Positions 24,435-32,242 of a stretch of DNA of 50,883 bases are shown piece after piece (positions within the stretch are counted from its first letter, which is position 1; each line of letters begins with the position of its first letter). Location of the stretch: assembly GCA_964545855.1 (NCBI GenBank), contig CAZJHD010000029.1, positions 1 through 50,883 on the forward strand, read 5' to 3'. A program made the position numbers and the translations under genes. Under the pieces are notes generated by a model. It was not told the origin of the DNA. It ran no database searches and saw only the letters and a list, made by a program, of their open reading frames with translations. The stretch comes from CAZJHD01 sp964545855. GTDB taxonomy: Bacteria; Planctomycetota; UBA1135; JACQFD01.

Positions 24435-25598
24435 ATGAGCAAGACCACGACGACGCGATTCTCCACGACCCTCGCCGCCGCTTTCCTGGCGGCAATCTCG
24501 CTCGCGAGCGGCGCCGCGCAGGCGCGGCAGGGAGAGGATCCCCAGGCGATCTGGGAAGCTGCGTCGAAGGCGCACGTCGACAAGGACTACGCGACGTCGA
24601 CGGCGAGCTTCGAGAAGCTCTACAACCTCCTGCCCTCGGGGAACCCGACGCGCGGGGCCTGCGCCTACAACGTCGCCTGCGGGCTCGCCCTCATGGGCGA
24701 GCGGGCCGACGACGCGTTCCACTGGCTCGATCGCGCGGCCCTCGCCGGCTTCGGCCGCCAGGCCGGAGGCGATCCCACGGAGCGGGAGCTCGTGAAGATC
24801 GACACCGATCTCGACTCGCTCCGGAAGGACCCGCGCTTCGCGAAGTTCCTGGAGTCCGTCGCGTCGAACTGGCGGAAGGCTTCCGGTGCGTCGGACGCGG
24901 CCTCCGACGACACGAAGGAGGCGCTCCTCTACGCGCCGGAGTCGCTCGACGCGAAGACGCCGGCGCCGCTCCTGGTCCTCTGCCATGGCGCGGGCGGGAA
25001 CAAGAAGCAGTTCCTCGAGCAGAGCTGGAAGGACGTGGCCGACGCCGCCGGCATCCGGCTCGCGAGCGTGTCGGGGAGCGTCGAGCGCTCGCCGGGCCGC
25101 ATGGCCTGGTTCGCCGGCACGGCGGCGGCGGGCGCCGCGGGACGCGAGGCCTACGAGCCGCGGATCGTGGCGGCCGTGGAGCAGGCGAAGAAGAGCTTCG
25201 CCGTCGATGCGGAGCGCGTCTGGATCTCCGGCTTCTCCCAGGGAGGCCTCGTGGCGCTTCTCACGGCGGCCCGCCGTCCCGATGTGTTCCGCGGCTCGAT
25301 CGTCGTCGCGGGCACCTCCGACCCCGAGGCCCTCGGCGAGGCGCTGGCGAAGCCCGCGGTGAAGGGCGTGCGTTTCGTGCACCTCGTCGGGACGCAGGAT
25401 TCCTACGCGCTGAAGTCGCTGACGGAGGCCCACGAGGCGCTGCGGAAGGCTGGCGTCACGAGCGACCTGAGGACCTTCGAGATGCGCCACGAGTTCCCGA
25501 AGGAGCGGCTCGTCGAGCTCCGCTCCGCCCTCGAGTTCCTGGGCGGCGATGCGGCGAAGGCCGCGTCCGCGCCCGCCGACGCGGGCGGCAGGAAGTAG
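24435..25598 (+). CDS. Secreted alpha/beta-hydrolase with helical N-domain
   Basis: This 387-residue protein carries a signal peptide (TTLAAAFLAAISLASGAAQA). Residues about 35-150 are helical and TPR-like (IWEAASKAHVDKDYATSTASFEKL, RGACAYNVACGLALMGE), a layout used in several planctomycete and acidobacterial secreted proteins. Residues about 155-375 form an alpha/beta-hydrolase of the phospholipase/carboxylesterase or LpqC-like type: oxyanion segment LLVLCHGAGGN (about 181), nucleophile elbow GFSQGG with Ser at about 268, Asp in GTQD (about 322) and His in MRHEF (about 352). The triad assignment is by family order. GAGAGGAA seven bases before the ATG is a good ribosome binding site. Substrate is unknown. 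Confidence 0.87.
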   Translation: MSKTTTTRFSTTLAAAFLAAISLASGAAQARQGEDPQAIWEAASKAHVDKDYATSTASFEKLYNLLPSGNPTRGACAYNVACGLALMGERADDAFHWLDRAALAGFGRQAGGDPTERELVKIDTDLDSLRKDPRFAKFLESVASNWRKASGASDAASDDTKEALLYAPESLDAKTPAPLLVLCHGAGGNKKQFLEQSWKDVADAAGIRLASVSGSVERSPGRMAWFAGTAAAGAAGREAYEPRIVAAVEQAKKSFAVDAERVWISGFSQGGLVALLTAARRPDVFRGSIVVAGTSDPEALGEALAKPAVKGVRFVHLVGTQDSYALKSLTEAHEALRKAGVTSDLRTFEMRHEFPKERLVELRSALEFLGGDAAKAASAPADAGGRK

Positions 25599-25634
25599 GG
25601 CTCCGAGCGCGCGCGACTCCGTCCCCGCGCGTCG

Positions 25635-26759
25635 GTGCGCGACGGCTCCGTGACCGACCCGGGCGACGCCCTGCTGCCGCCGCTCGAAGCGATCGAGGGC
25701 GTCCACGCCACCCACGGAGGCCGGCGCGTCCTCTCCTTCGCAGGCTGCGATTCCCTCGGCCTCGCGCGCCACCCGGAGGTCGTCGGCGCGGCGCGCGAGG
25801 CCCTCGCGCGCTACGGCGTCGGCGCCGGAGCTTCGCGCGTGACGACGGGCACGGCGCGTCCCCACGTCGAGCTGGAGGCGGCGCTCGCGCGGTTCCTCGG
25901 CGCCGAGGCGGCGTTGGTGCTCCCGGCCGGCTGGCTCGCGGACGCAGCGGCCGCCACCGCCCTGGCGCCGGACTGCGACGGCGTGCTGATCGATGACCGC
26001 GCGCATCCGTCCCTGGAGGCGGCGGCGCGGCTGGCGGATCGGCCGGTGCATCGCTTCGCCCACTTCGACGCCGAGGACGCGGACCGCGTCCGCGCGGCGG
26101 CGGGCCTTCGGGCGCCCCTCGTGCTCACGGACGCCGTCGATCTCGCGTCGGGCGCGCTGGCGCCGCTCGCTGCACTGCAGCGGATCGCCGCCGGCTCGGG
26201 GGGGTGGCTCCTCGTCGACGACGCGCACGCCGTGGGCGTGCTCGGCGAGCGCGGGCGAGGCGCCCTCGAGGAGGCGCGCGTCACGACGGAGCGGGTCGTC
26301 GCGACGACGGTGCTCAGCAAGGCCCTCGGGACGCACGGAGGGTGCGTCTCGGGAACGGCGGACCTCGTCGCGCGCGTGCGCCGGCAGGCACCCGTCTTCG
26401 CGAGCGCGACGCCGCTCCCTCCGGCCGTCGCCGCCGCGGGCGCCGCCGCCGTCCGGCTCGCGGAGGGCGGAGACTCGCTCCGCGCGCGTCTGCGCGAGCG
26501 AGCGCGTCGGCTGCGCGCCCGATGGACGCTCCTCGGCCTCGCGCCGCCGCGCGACGCCGTGCCCTGGTTCTCGATCACGGGGCGCGCCGAGGGAGATCTG
26601 CGCGCGCTCTCGCTCCGGCTCCTGGAGGCCGGGATCCTCGCGCCGCACGTCCTCTACGCCGGCGGTCCACCGGGCGGCTTCGTGCGCGCGAGCGTCTGCG
26701 CGCTCCACGAGCCCGGGCACGTCGATGCCCTCGCCGATGCGCTGGCGCGCTGTCTCTGA
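25635..26759 (+). CDS. AONS-family PLP enzyme (BioF/KBL-like)
   Basis: This 374-residue fold-type I PLP enzyme belongs to the alpha-oxoamine synthase family, which condenses an amino acid with an acyl-CoA (BioF, KBL, HemA, serine palmitoyltransferase). Visible are LSFAGCDSLGLARHPEV at the N-terminus, GVGAGASRVTTGT, VDDAHAVGVLG (Asp195-Asp196, His198) and TVLSKALGTHGG with PLP lysine K229. It looks closest to BioF, but no other biotin gene is nearby, so the substrate pair is uncertain. The start is GTG at 25635; another GTG at 25650 is equally weakly supported because neither has a clear ribosome binding site. The last 23 bases overlap the next gene. Confidence 0.87.
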   Translation: MRDGSVTDPGDALLPPLEAIEGVHATHGGRRVLSFAGCDSLGLARHPEVVGAAREALARYGVGAGASRVTTGTARPHVELEAALARFLGAEAALVLPAGWLADAAAATALAPDCDGVLIDDRAHPSLEAAARLADRPVHRFAHFDAEDADRVRAAAGLRAPLVLTDAVDLASGALAPLAALQRIAAGSGGWLLVDDAHAVGVLGERGRGALEEARVTTERVVATTVLSKALGTHGGCVSGTADLVARVRRQAPVFASATPLPPAVAAAGAAAVRLAEGGDSLRARLRERARRLRARWTLLGLAPPRDAVPWFSITGRAEGDLRALSLRLLEAGILAPHVLYAGGPPGGFVRASVCALHEPGHVDALADALARCL

Positions 26760-27387
26760 GGCCGCGGCGGCGGCGGCCGCGTCGCTCCTCGTCGCCGCCT
26801 GCGCGGCGCCGGGGATCGTGCGCGACCCCGCTCGCGCGACGCCGCTCCTCCTGGAGCTCCGCGCCGTGGAGCCGACGATCCGCATCGACCTGCGCTACGC
26901 GGGCCATCGGAACTTCCTCGGAGAGCCGGTCTACGGCGCGCCGCGCGCCTTCCTGCGGCGCGAGGCGGCCGAGGCGCTCGCGCGCGTGCAGCGCCGGCTC
27001 CGCGACGAGGGCCTCGGGCTGCTCGTGTGGGATGCCTACCGACCGCTCGCGGCGCAGTGGCTCCTCTGGGAGCGCGTCCCCGATCCCGACTTCGTGGCCG
27101 ATCCGCGCCGCGGCAGCCGCCACAACCGGGGCGCCGCCGTCGACGTGACGCTGGTCGATCTCCACGGCCGCGAGCTCGAGATGCCGACGGGCTTCGACGA
27201 CTTCACGCCGCGGGCGGCGGCGGAGGCGGTGGAGGTCGCTCCCGCCGCGCGCCGGCACCGCGAGCGTCTTCGGGAGGCGATGGCGCTGGAGGGATTCCTC
27301 GTGCTGCGCACCGAGTGGTGGCACTTCGACTTCGCCGGGTGGCAGCGGTTCCCGCTCCTCGACGTCGCGCTGGAGGCGCTGCCGTAG
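26737..27387 (+). CDS. D-Ala-D-Ala dipeptidase (VanX/DdpX-like) lipoprotein
   Basis: This 216-residue peptidase family M15D protein has the VanX active site: SRHNRGAAVDVTL supplies zinc ligands His129 and Asp136, and TEWWHFDF supplies catalytic Glu193 and third ligand His196, with the same spacings as VanX (H116, D123, E181, H184). DLRYAGHRNFLGEPVYG and LLVWDAYRP are further family signatures. Unlike cytosolic VanX, the N-terminus has a hydrophobic stretch ending in a lipobox-like VAAC, so the mature enzyme is probably membrane-anchored outside the cytoplasm and acts in D-Ala-D-Ala recycling rather than glycopeptide resistance. The ATG at 26737 overlaps the AONS gene; an in-frame ATG at 26725 is an alternative. 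Confidence 0.9.
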   Translation: MRWRAVSEAAAAAAASLLVAACAAPGIVRDPARATPLLLELRAVEPTIRIDLRYAGHRNFLGEPVYGAPRAFLRREAAEALARVQRRLRDEGLGLLVWDAYRPLAAQWLLWERVPDPDFVADPRRGSRHNRGAAVDVTLVDLHGRELEMPTGFDDFTPRAAAEAVEVAPAARRHRERLREAMALEGFLVLRTEWWHFDFAGWQRFPLLDVALEALP

Positions 27388-27393
27388 ATCCGG

Positions 27394-27439
27394 GCGCCAC
27401 GAGGTGATCCCGTGGCGCGGGCTCCTGCCCGCGAGGAGC
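27394..27439. terminator. Paired hairpins between convergent genes
   Basis: Hairpin 1 pairs GCGCCACG (27394-27401) with CGTGGCGC (27411-27418) around a nine-base loop. Hairpin 2 pairs GCTCCT (27421-27426) with AGGAGC (27434-27439). They sit between the converging dipeptidase and cobalamin ATPase genes and could stop transcription on both strands, though neither has a T-run. Confidence 0.4.
27408..27426 (-). repeat. Dispersed intergenic element core, copy 3
   Basis: On the minus strand these 19 bases read AGGAGCCCGCGCCACGGGA, matching the core of the element at 6358 and 39303 at 18 of 19 positions. The copy overlaps the right arm of one hairpin and the left arm of the next. Confidence 0.55.
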
Positions 27440-27494
27440 TGCGTCGCGGTCTCGTCGGGCGCGGGGTCCGCGGCGTCGATCGCTCCGCTCGTCT

Positions 27495-28274
27495 TCAGGC
27501 GTGGATCTCCGAGCCCTCCCTCGAGAAGCGCAGCTCCCCGTCGGTCGCGACGCGCACACCGAAGGCCGCCCGCGCGGCCGGTCCCTCGATCACGCTCCGC
27601 GCCGGACCGTCGGCGACGAGGCGGCCGCGGTGCAGCAGGAGCGCGCGCGGGAAGTGGTGCCAGGCGAGGCGGAGGTCGTGGATCGCCGCCACGATGGTCT
27701 TTCCCTCGCGGTGGAGGCGCAGCAGGATCTCGAGCAACTCGATCTGGTGGCCGATGTCGAGGGCGCTGGTCGGCTCGTCGAGCACGAGGAGTGGGGAACC
27801 CTGGGCGAGGGCGCGCGCGACGAAGACGCGCTGGCGCTCGCCGGCCGAGAGCGTGGGCAGCGTCCGGCGCGCGAGATCCTGCACGCCCACCTGCTCCATG
27901 GCGGCATGCACCGCGTCGCGGTCGGCGGCCGTGGGCGAGCGCCAGGCGCCGAGGTGCGGGTAGCGGCCCATGGCGACCACGTCGGCCACGGCGATCTCGA
28001 AGTCGGACCAGGTGTTCTGCGGCAGGTAGGCGATCCGGCAGGCGATCTCGGGGCGCGGCACGTGGTCGACCCGCCGGCCGTCGAGCAGCACCGTGCCCGC
28101 GCTCGCGCGGCGCACGCCCGTGAGGAGCCGCAGCAGCGTCGTCTTGCCGGAGCCGTTCGGACCGAGGAGAGCCACGCACTCGCCCTCGGCGATGGTCAGC
28201 GTCACGTCCGCCAGGAGCGGTCGGCCGGAGACGGCGAAGGTGGCGCCGCGGGTCTCGAGGGCCACGGCGCTCAT
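27495..28274 (-). CDS. btuD: Cobalamin ABC transporter ATP-binding protein
   Basis: This 259-residue ATPase of the BtuD/FecE class powers uptake by the adjacent FecCD-type permease. Motifs are Walker A GPNGSGKTT, Q-loop IAYLPQNT, signature LSAGERQRVF, Walker B LLVLDEPTSALD and H-loop AIHD. The ATG at 28274 overlaps the permease stop by four bases (ATGA), which fixes the start. It is the last gene of a five-gene unit headed by a cobalamin riboswitch and an adenosyltransferase, and that context is why I assign corrinoid rather than siderophore specificity; sequence alone does not separate the two. Confidence 0.9.
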   Translation of the reverse strand: MSAVALETRGATFAVSGRPLLADVTLTIAEGECVALLGPNGSGKTTLLRLLTGVRRASAGTVLLDGRRVDHVPRPEIACRIAYLPQNTWSDFEIAVADVVAMGRYPHLGAWRSPTAADRDAVHAAMEQVGVQDLARRTLPTLSAGERQRVFVARALAQGSPLLVLDEPTSALDIGHQIELLEILLRLHREGKTIVAAIHDLRLAWHHFPRALLLHRGRLVADGPARSVIEGPAARAAFGVRVATDGELRFSREGSEIHA

Positions 28275-29287
28275 GTCGCGAGCCGCTTGCTGCGGATCAG
28301 CAGCGAGAGCAGGAAGGGGACCCCGAGGAAGGCCGTGAGGATCCCGAGGTGCAGCTCCTGCTCGCGGGAGAGGACGCGGGCCGCGAGATCGCAGAGGACG
28401 AGGAACGCGGCGCCTCCGAGGAAGCACGCCGGCAGCAGTGCGCCGGAGCGCGAGCCCACGAGGAACCGGATCGCATGGGGAACGATGAGGCCGACGAAGG
28501 CGATGGAGCCGGCCACGCTCACGGCGGCGCCGGCGACGAGCGCGCAGGCGAGCAGCAGGAGGAGCCGCACGCGGCCGACCGAGAGACCGACGGAGAGCGC
28601 GTGGTCCTCGCCGAGGGCGAGCACGTCGATCGGACGGTGCGAGGCGAGGAGGATCGCGGCGCCCGGGAGGATGAAGGCGCCCGCCAGCTGCACGTGGCTC
28701 CAGGTGCGGCCCTCGGCGCCGCCCACGAGCCAGAAGATCACCTGCTTCACGCGGTAGTCCTGCGTGCCGACGAGGAGCACCGACATCCCGGCGGCGGCGA
28801 GGGAGCCGATGGCGATCCCCGTGAGGAGGAGCGTCGTCGTCGACGGTCGCCCGCCCAGGTAGGCGAGCACGTAGACGAGGAGCGACGCCGTGCAGGCGCC
28901 GGCGAAGGCGAAGGCCGGCAGAGAGAAGGGCACGCGGTCCGCGACGCCGAGGTAGATCGCGAGCACCGCGCCGAAGGCGCCGCCGCCGGTCACGCCGAGG
29001 ATGCCCGGGTCGGCCATGGGGTTCTGGAAGATCGCCTGCAGCGTCGCACCGGCGAGGGCGAGGGCGCCGCCGACGAGCGCCACGAGGACGACGCGCGGGA
29101 AGCGCACGAAGAGCAGGATCGTCCGGTCCGTCTCGGAGACGTCGGAGGCGTCGGCGAGGCCGACCTGCGCGAGCAGGATGCGCAGGACGCGCGCTGGATC
29201 GATGTCGACCGTTCCCAGCCCGACGGCGAGGGCGGCCGTCAGCAGGAGGACGATCGAGCCGAAGCGGACGATCCGGCCCGGGTTCAT
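28271..29287 (-). CDS. btuC: Cobalamin ABC transporter permease (FecCD/BtuC family)
   Basis: This 338-residue integral membrane protein has about ten hydrophobic helices and belongs to the FecCD/BtuC family. Signatures are FPRVVLVALVGGALALAGATLQAIFQNPMADPGILGV (seen in parts: FPRVVLVALVGGALALAG, QNPMADPGILG), LLLTGIAIGS, and GSIAFVGLIVPHAIRFLVG followed by LLPACFLGGAAFLVLCDLAAR near the C-terminus. It forms the transmembrane channel for the substrate delivered by the downstream-encoded ATPase and the lipoprotein encoded just upstream. Both junctions overlap by four bases (ATGA), indicating tight translational coupling. Corrinoid specificity is inferred from the riboswitch. Confidence 0.93.
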   Translation of the reverse strand: MNPGRIVRFGSIVLLLTAALAVGLGTVDIDPARVLRILLAQVGLADASDVSETDRTILLFVRFPRVVLVALVGGALALAGATLQAIFQNPMADPGILGVTGGGAFGAVLAIYLGVADRVPFSLPAFAFAGACTASLLVYVLAYLGGRPSTTTLLLTGIAIGSLAAAGMSVLLVGTQDYRVKQVIFWLVGGAEGRTWSHVQLAGAFILPGAAILLASHRPIDVLALGEDHALSVGLSVGRVRLLLLLACALVAGAAVSVAGSIAFVGLIVPHAIRFLVGSRSGALLPACFLGGAAFLVLCDLAARVLSREQELHLGILTAFLGVPFLLSLLIRSKRLAT

Positions 29288-30177
29288 CGGGGCGTGCCGG
29301 GGAAGCGCTCCGGGTGGAGCGCGCGCGCGAGGGCCTCCACGCCGGAGACGACGTGGTGGGAGATGGCGCCGAGCGCGCGGCCCGGGATGTGGAGGACGCG
29401 GCCCTCGCGCACGGCGCGCAGGCCCCGGAGCTGCGGCGGCAGCTCGCGCCCGGGGAGGTCGGCGAGGGAGTCCCGCGCGTCGAGGACGAGGACGTCGGGA
29501 TCGAGCGCGAGCACCTGCTCGAGGGAGAGCTCGAACATGCCGGAGCGGCCGCCCTCGGCGGCGGCGTTCACGGCGCCCGCGCGTCCGATGAGCTCGCCGA
29601 TCGTCGTGTCGCGGCCGGCGGTCCAGCCGGCGGCCCAGTAGTAGACGCGCGGCCTCGACGCGACGCCCTCGAGGGCTCGCGCCACCTCGGCGAGCCGGCG
29701 GTCCATGGCGTCGACGAGATCGCGTGCGCGCTCCTGCTCGCCGACGCGCGTGCCCAGGGCGAGCACGCCCGCGCGGATCCCGTCGAAGGAGGTCACCTCC
29801 TCGAAGCGGAACGTGGCGAGACCCGACTGGTGCAGGACCTCGAGGAAGTCGGCCGAGTTGTAGGGATTCGTGCAGACGAGGTCGGGGTGGAGCGCGAGCA
29901 TCGTCTCCAGCTCGGCCCGGATGCGCGGAACGTGGTCGGGATAGCGTCCCGCCGCGTTCGAGAGCCCCGGGTCGTCCACGTAGGCGCTGACGGCGACGAC
30001 GCGCTCGGGAGGAACGAGGTCGGCGAGGATCTCGTCGGCGGCGACGTTGACGGAGGCGATGCGCCGTGGGACGCCGGCCGCGCCGGTGGGCGACCCATGG
30101 GGCGTGCAGGCGGATCCGAGGAGAGCGAGCAGCACGCCCGCGAGACGCGCCGCGCGGAGGCCGACGGATCCGGTCAC
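29284..30177 (-). CDS. btuF: BtuF-like substrate-binding lipoprotein
   Basis: This 297-residue periplasmic-binding-protein-like protein (cluster of BtuF, FhuD and FecB) has a signal peptide ending in lipobox GSAC, so the mature protein is lipid-anchored. Two lobes are visible, with RIASVNVAADEILADLVP at the start of lobe 1, a bridging helix around ARDLVDAMDRRLAEV, and FELSLEQVLALDPDVLVLD in lobe 2. It should capture corrinoid and hand it to the permease. The GTG at 30177 overlaps the previous stop as GTGA (30174-30177). A second BtuF-like gene without a signal peptide lies immediately upstream. Confidence 0.88.
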   Translation of the reverse strand: MTGSVGLRAARLAGVLLALLGSACTPHGSPTGAAGVPRRIASVNVAADEILADLVPPERVVAVSAYVDDPGLSNAAGRYPDHVPRIRAELETMLALHPDLVCTNPYNSADFLEVLHQSGLATFRFEEVTSFDGIRAGVLALGTRVGEQERARDLVDAMDRRLAEVARALEGVASRPRVYYWAAGWTAGRDTTIGELIGRAGAVNAAAEGGRSGMFELSLEQVLALDPDVLVLDARDSLADLPGRELPPQLRGLRAVREGRVLHIPGRALGAISHHVVSGVEALARALHPERFPGTPR

Positions 30178-31133
30178 GCGTCGTCCCAGGGATGGAGCGT
30201 CAAGTCGGAGTCCACCTCGATCACGGCCTTCGCGTACTGCGTGCGGAACTCGCGGAACTGCTTCGGGTGGAGGCACGAGGCCAGGATCTCGACGGAGTCG
30301 GCGATGCGCGGCCCCGGCCGGTTGAAGTAGGCGTTGCCGTCGGCGAGGAAGACGCGGCCGTAGAGGACCGCCGACCACTCGTCCCAGGGGAGCATCTCCT
30401 TCAGGCGCGGGAGCTCCGCGAGCGTGCGCGCGAGCGAGTAGCCGCAGGGCTTCACGACGACGGCCTCGGGATCGATCTCCTCGAGGAACGCGCGGTCGAC
30501 CGTGGGCGCATTCTGCCCCGGCTCCACGCCCAGGGGATTCCCGCCGGCGATCGTGAGGATCTCGGGCATCCAGGTGCCGCCGAGCATCACCGGCTCGATC
30601 CACTCGATCGAGACCACGTCGACGCGCTGCGAGAGCTGCTGGGCGCGTTCCCGAATCGACTCGACGCGCCCGCGCAGGCTCGCGACGAGGTCCTTCCCCT
30701 CGGCGCTCCGCCCGATGGCGTCGGCCACGCGCTGCACGTCGGCCCAGATGTCGTCGATGTGCGTGGGGCGGAGGCTCACCACCTGAACCTCCTTCCCCGC
30801 GATCTCCTTCGCCGCGCGGCGCACGTCCTCGGCGGAGACGGCGCAGACGTCGCAGAGATCCTGCGTCACGATCACGTCGGGGGCGAGCTCCTTCAGCTTC
30901 GCCACGTCGACCTCGTAGACGGCGAGCGCCTTCTCGAGGACCGCGCGCACGGAGCGGTCGATGGCGGCGCTCGTGGACGCCGGCTCCATGCGGGCCGAGG
31001 TGAGCACGGGCAGCGACTCCACGTCGGCGGGCCAATCGCACTCGTGGGAGCGGCCGACGAGGCGGTCGCGCGCGCCGAGGGCGCAGACGATCTCGGTGGC
31101 GGACGGGAGCAGGGAGACGATGCGCTGGGTCAT
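30174..31133 (-). CDS. Cobalamin-binding protein without signal peptide
   Basis: This 319-residue protein is again a BtuF-type two-lobed binding protein (RIVSLLPSATEIVCALGA, GRSHECDWP, and the conserved TQDLCDVCAVS segment) but begins directly with the first strand, MTQRIVSLLPS, and has no signal peptide or lipobox. It is therefore probably cytoplasmic. The subfamily with the DLCDVCAVS motif is widespread and usually annotated as 'cobalamin-binding protein'. Its location between the adenosyltransferase and the transporter genes suggests that it holds or hands over imported corrinoid inside the cell, but this is inference. The start is ATG at 31133, 43 bases after the adenosyltransferase stop. 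Confidence 0.88.
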   Translation of the reverse strand: MTQRIVSLLPSATEIVCALGARDRLVGRSHECDWPADVESLPVLTSARMEPASTSAAIDRSVRAVLEKALAVYEVDVAKLKELAPDVIVTQDLCDVCAVSAEDVRRAAKEIAGKEVQVVSLRPTHIDDIWADVQRVADAIGRSAEGKDLVASLRGRVESIRERAQQLSQRVDVVSIEWIEPVMLGGTWMPEILTIAGGNPLGVEPGQNAPTVDRAFLEEIDPEAVVVKPCGYSLARTLAELPRLKEMLPWDEWSAVLYGRVFLADGNAYFNRPGPRIADSVEILASCLHPKQFREFRTQYAKAVIEVDSDLTLHPWDDA

Positions 31134-31176
31134 GCGGTGCGGGGAGCGAGTGGGATCGGTCGCGGGCGTGCGGGCG

Positions 31177-31740
31177 TCAGGCGCGGCTGTTCCAGCAGGG
31201 GTCGACGATGCCGCGCCGGTGGTTCTCCCAGCGCGCCATGACGAACAGCGCGTCCGACAGACGATTCAGGTAGCGCCCGGCGAGCGGGTTCACGGCTTCG
31301 GCGCGTCCGAGCGCGACGACGCTGCGCTCGGCGCGGCGGCAGACGCAGCGCGCCACGTGCAGGTGCGCCGCGGCCGCCGAGCCGCCGGGGAGGAGGAAGT
31401 TCTCGAGGGGAGCGAGATCCCCCGACAGGCGGTCCATCAGCGATTCGAGGGCCCTCACGTGCCGGTCCTCGATGCGCGGCACAGGGACGCGGGTCTTGTC
31501 CTCCTCGCGCACGCAGAGGTCGGCGCCGAGATGGAGCAGCTCGTTCTGGATGCGCGCGAGCTCGGCGTCGAGGGGCGCCGTCACTCCGCTCGCGAGCGCG
31601 ACCCCGATCACCGAGCCGAGCTCGTCGACGGTGCCGTAGGCCTCGATGCGGGGCGAGTCCTTCGGGACGCGCTGGCCGCCGCCGAGGGCGGTCGTGCCGT
31701 CGTCGCCCGTCCGGGTGTAGACCCGGGTGATGCGGGGCAT
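31177..31740 (-). CDS. ATP:cob(I)alamin adenosyltransferase, PduO type
   Basis: This 187-residue protein is a PduO-type corrinoid adenosyltransferase, which transfers the adenosyl group of ATP to cob(I)alamin to make coenzyme B12. The N-terminal ATP-binding motif YTRTGDDGTTALGGGQR, the EAYGTVDELGSVIG helix, the arginine-rich RCVCRRAERSV and the C-terminal YLNRLSDALFVMARWEN are all intact. The ATG at 31740 is preceded by AAGAGGA at good spacing. The gene is the first of the cobalamin operon and lies 175 bases downstream of the riboswitch, so its expression should fall when adenosylcobalamin is plentiful. Confidence 0.95.
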   Translation of the reverse strand: MPRITRVYTRTGDDGTTALGGGQRVPKDSPRIEAYGTVDELGSVIGVALASGVTAPLDAELARIQNELLHLGADLCVREEDKTRVPVPRIEDRHVRALESLMDRLSGDLAPLENFLLPGGSAAAAHLHVARCVCRRAERSVVALGRAEAVNPLAGRYLNRLSDALFVMARWENHRRGIVDPCWNSRA

Positions 31741-31915
31741 CGGATGATCCTCTTCGTGGAGTGGGTGTCGGAACCTCGCCGATTCGAGACCCCGCGCGGC
31801 GTGTCCGGCGGGGCCGCCGCGCACACTCGAAGGAACTCCGGCCGCGCCACGGAGCCGTGGCTCCGAGCCCGGCGCGGTCGACTCCTCGGAGCGCGCACGG
31901 AAGGCTCCCCCGGCT

Positions 31916-32073
31916 CGGTCTTCTGGCTCGTGGGTCGATCTCGCGCGGCCGCCTTCCCGGGCGCCGGCCGCTGCCGGCGCCCAGTGGCCCCCGCGGAACT
32001 GCGGGGATGGGCCGCGCTCGTCGCCACTCACAGCGGCGGGTCCGCGCCGGATTCGCACCGGCTTCCATGACCG
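31916..32073 (-). promoter_or_regulatory. Cobalamin riboswitch
   Basis: Read on the minus strand, the region contains in order GGAAGCCGGTGCGAATCCGG, then GCGGACCCGCCGCTGTGA, then the B12 box GGGGGCCACTGG (31979-31990), then GGGAAGG, and finally GAGCCAGAAGACC. These are the conserved blocks of the adenosylcobalamin riboswitch in the correct order. The closing stem P1 pairs CGGTC (32073-32069) with GACCG (31920-31916). It lies upstream of the PduO-type adenosyltransferase and the corrinoid transporter genes on the same strand, which is the expected regulon. Whether it acts on transcription or translation is not clear, because no T-run terminator is seen. Confidence 0.92.
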
Positions 32074-32163
32074 ATCGCACCGCGGCGGAGCCGCGTGGGG
32101 CGGATCCGTGCCGGCGCATTCGGTCGAACCGAGGGAGCGCTCGTCGAGAGAAAGAGCGCGGCC

Positions 32164-32193
32164 AGTATGGGGCGCGCGTTCGAGGCTTGCCAG
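32164..32193 (-). promoter_or_regulatory. Candidate promoter of the cobalamin operon
   Basis: On the minus strand CTGGCA (32193-32188) and CATACT (32169-32164) are separated by 18 bases, each matching four of six consensus bases. Transcription would start near 32157, giving a leader of about 84 bases before the riboswitch. The match is weak. Confidence 0.3.
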
Positions 32194-32228
32194 CCGCCCG
32201 GGGCGCTCGGTTCGGCGCGCGGGGCGTG

Positions 32229-32234
32229 TAGATT
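32229..32234 (+). promoter_or_regulatory. Possible -10 hexamer of leaderless operon mRNA
   Basis: TAGATT, preceded by TG, lies eight bases before the ATG at 32243 and there is no Shine-Dalgarno sequence between them. Transcription would begin at or within a base or two of the start codon. Confidence 0.3.
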
Positions 32235-32242
32235 CGCGCCGG

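Larger units (their letters stand above)
31741..32242. other. 502-base divergent control region
   Basis: The region contains the cobalamin riboswitch (minus strand, 31916-32073), a leader between it and the adenosyltransferase start (31741-31915) with a strong hairpin GGAGCCACGGCTCC on the minus strand that could be the expression platform, a candidate minus-strand promoter at about 32164-32193, and a TAGATT hexamer close to the start of the plus-strand gene. No gene is seen here. Confidence 0.6.
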
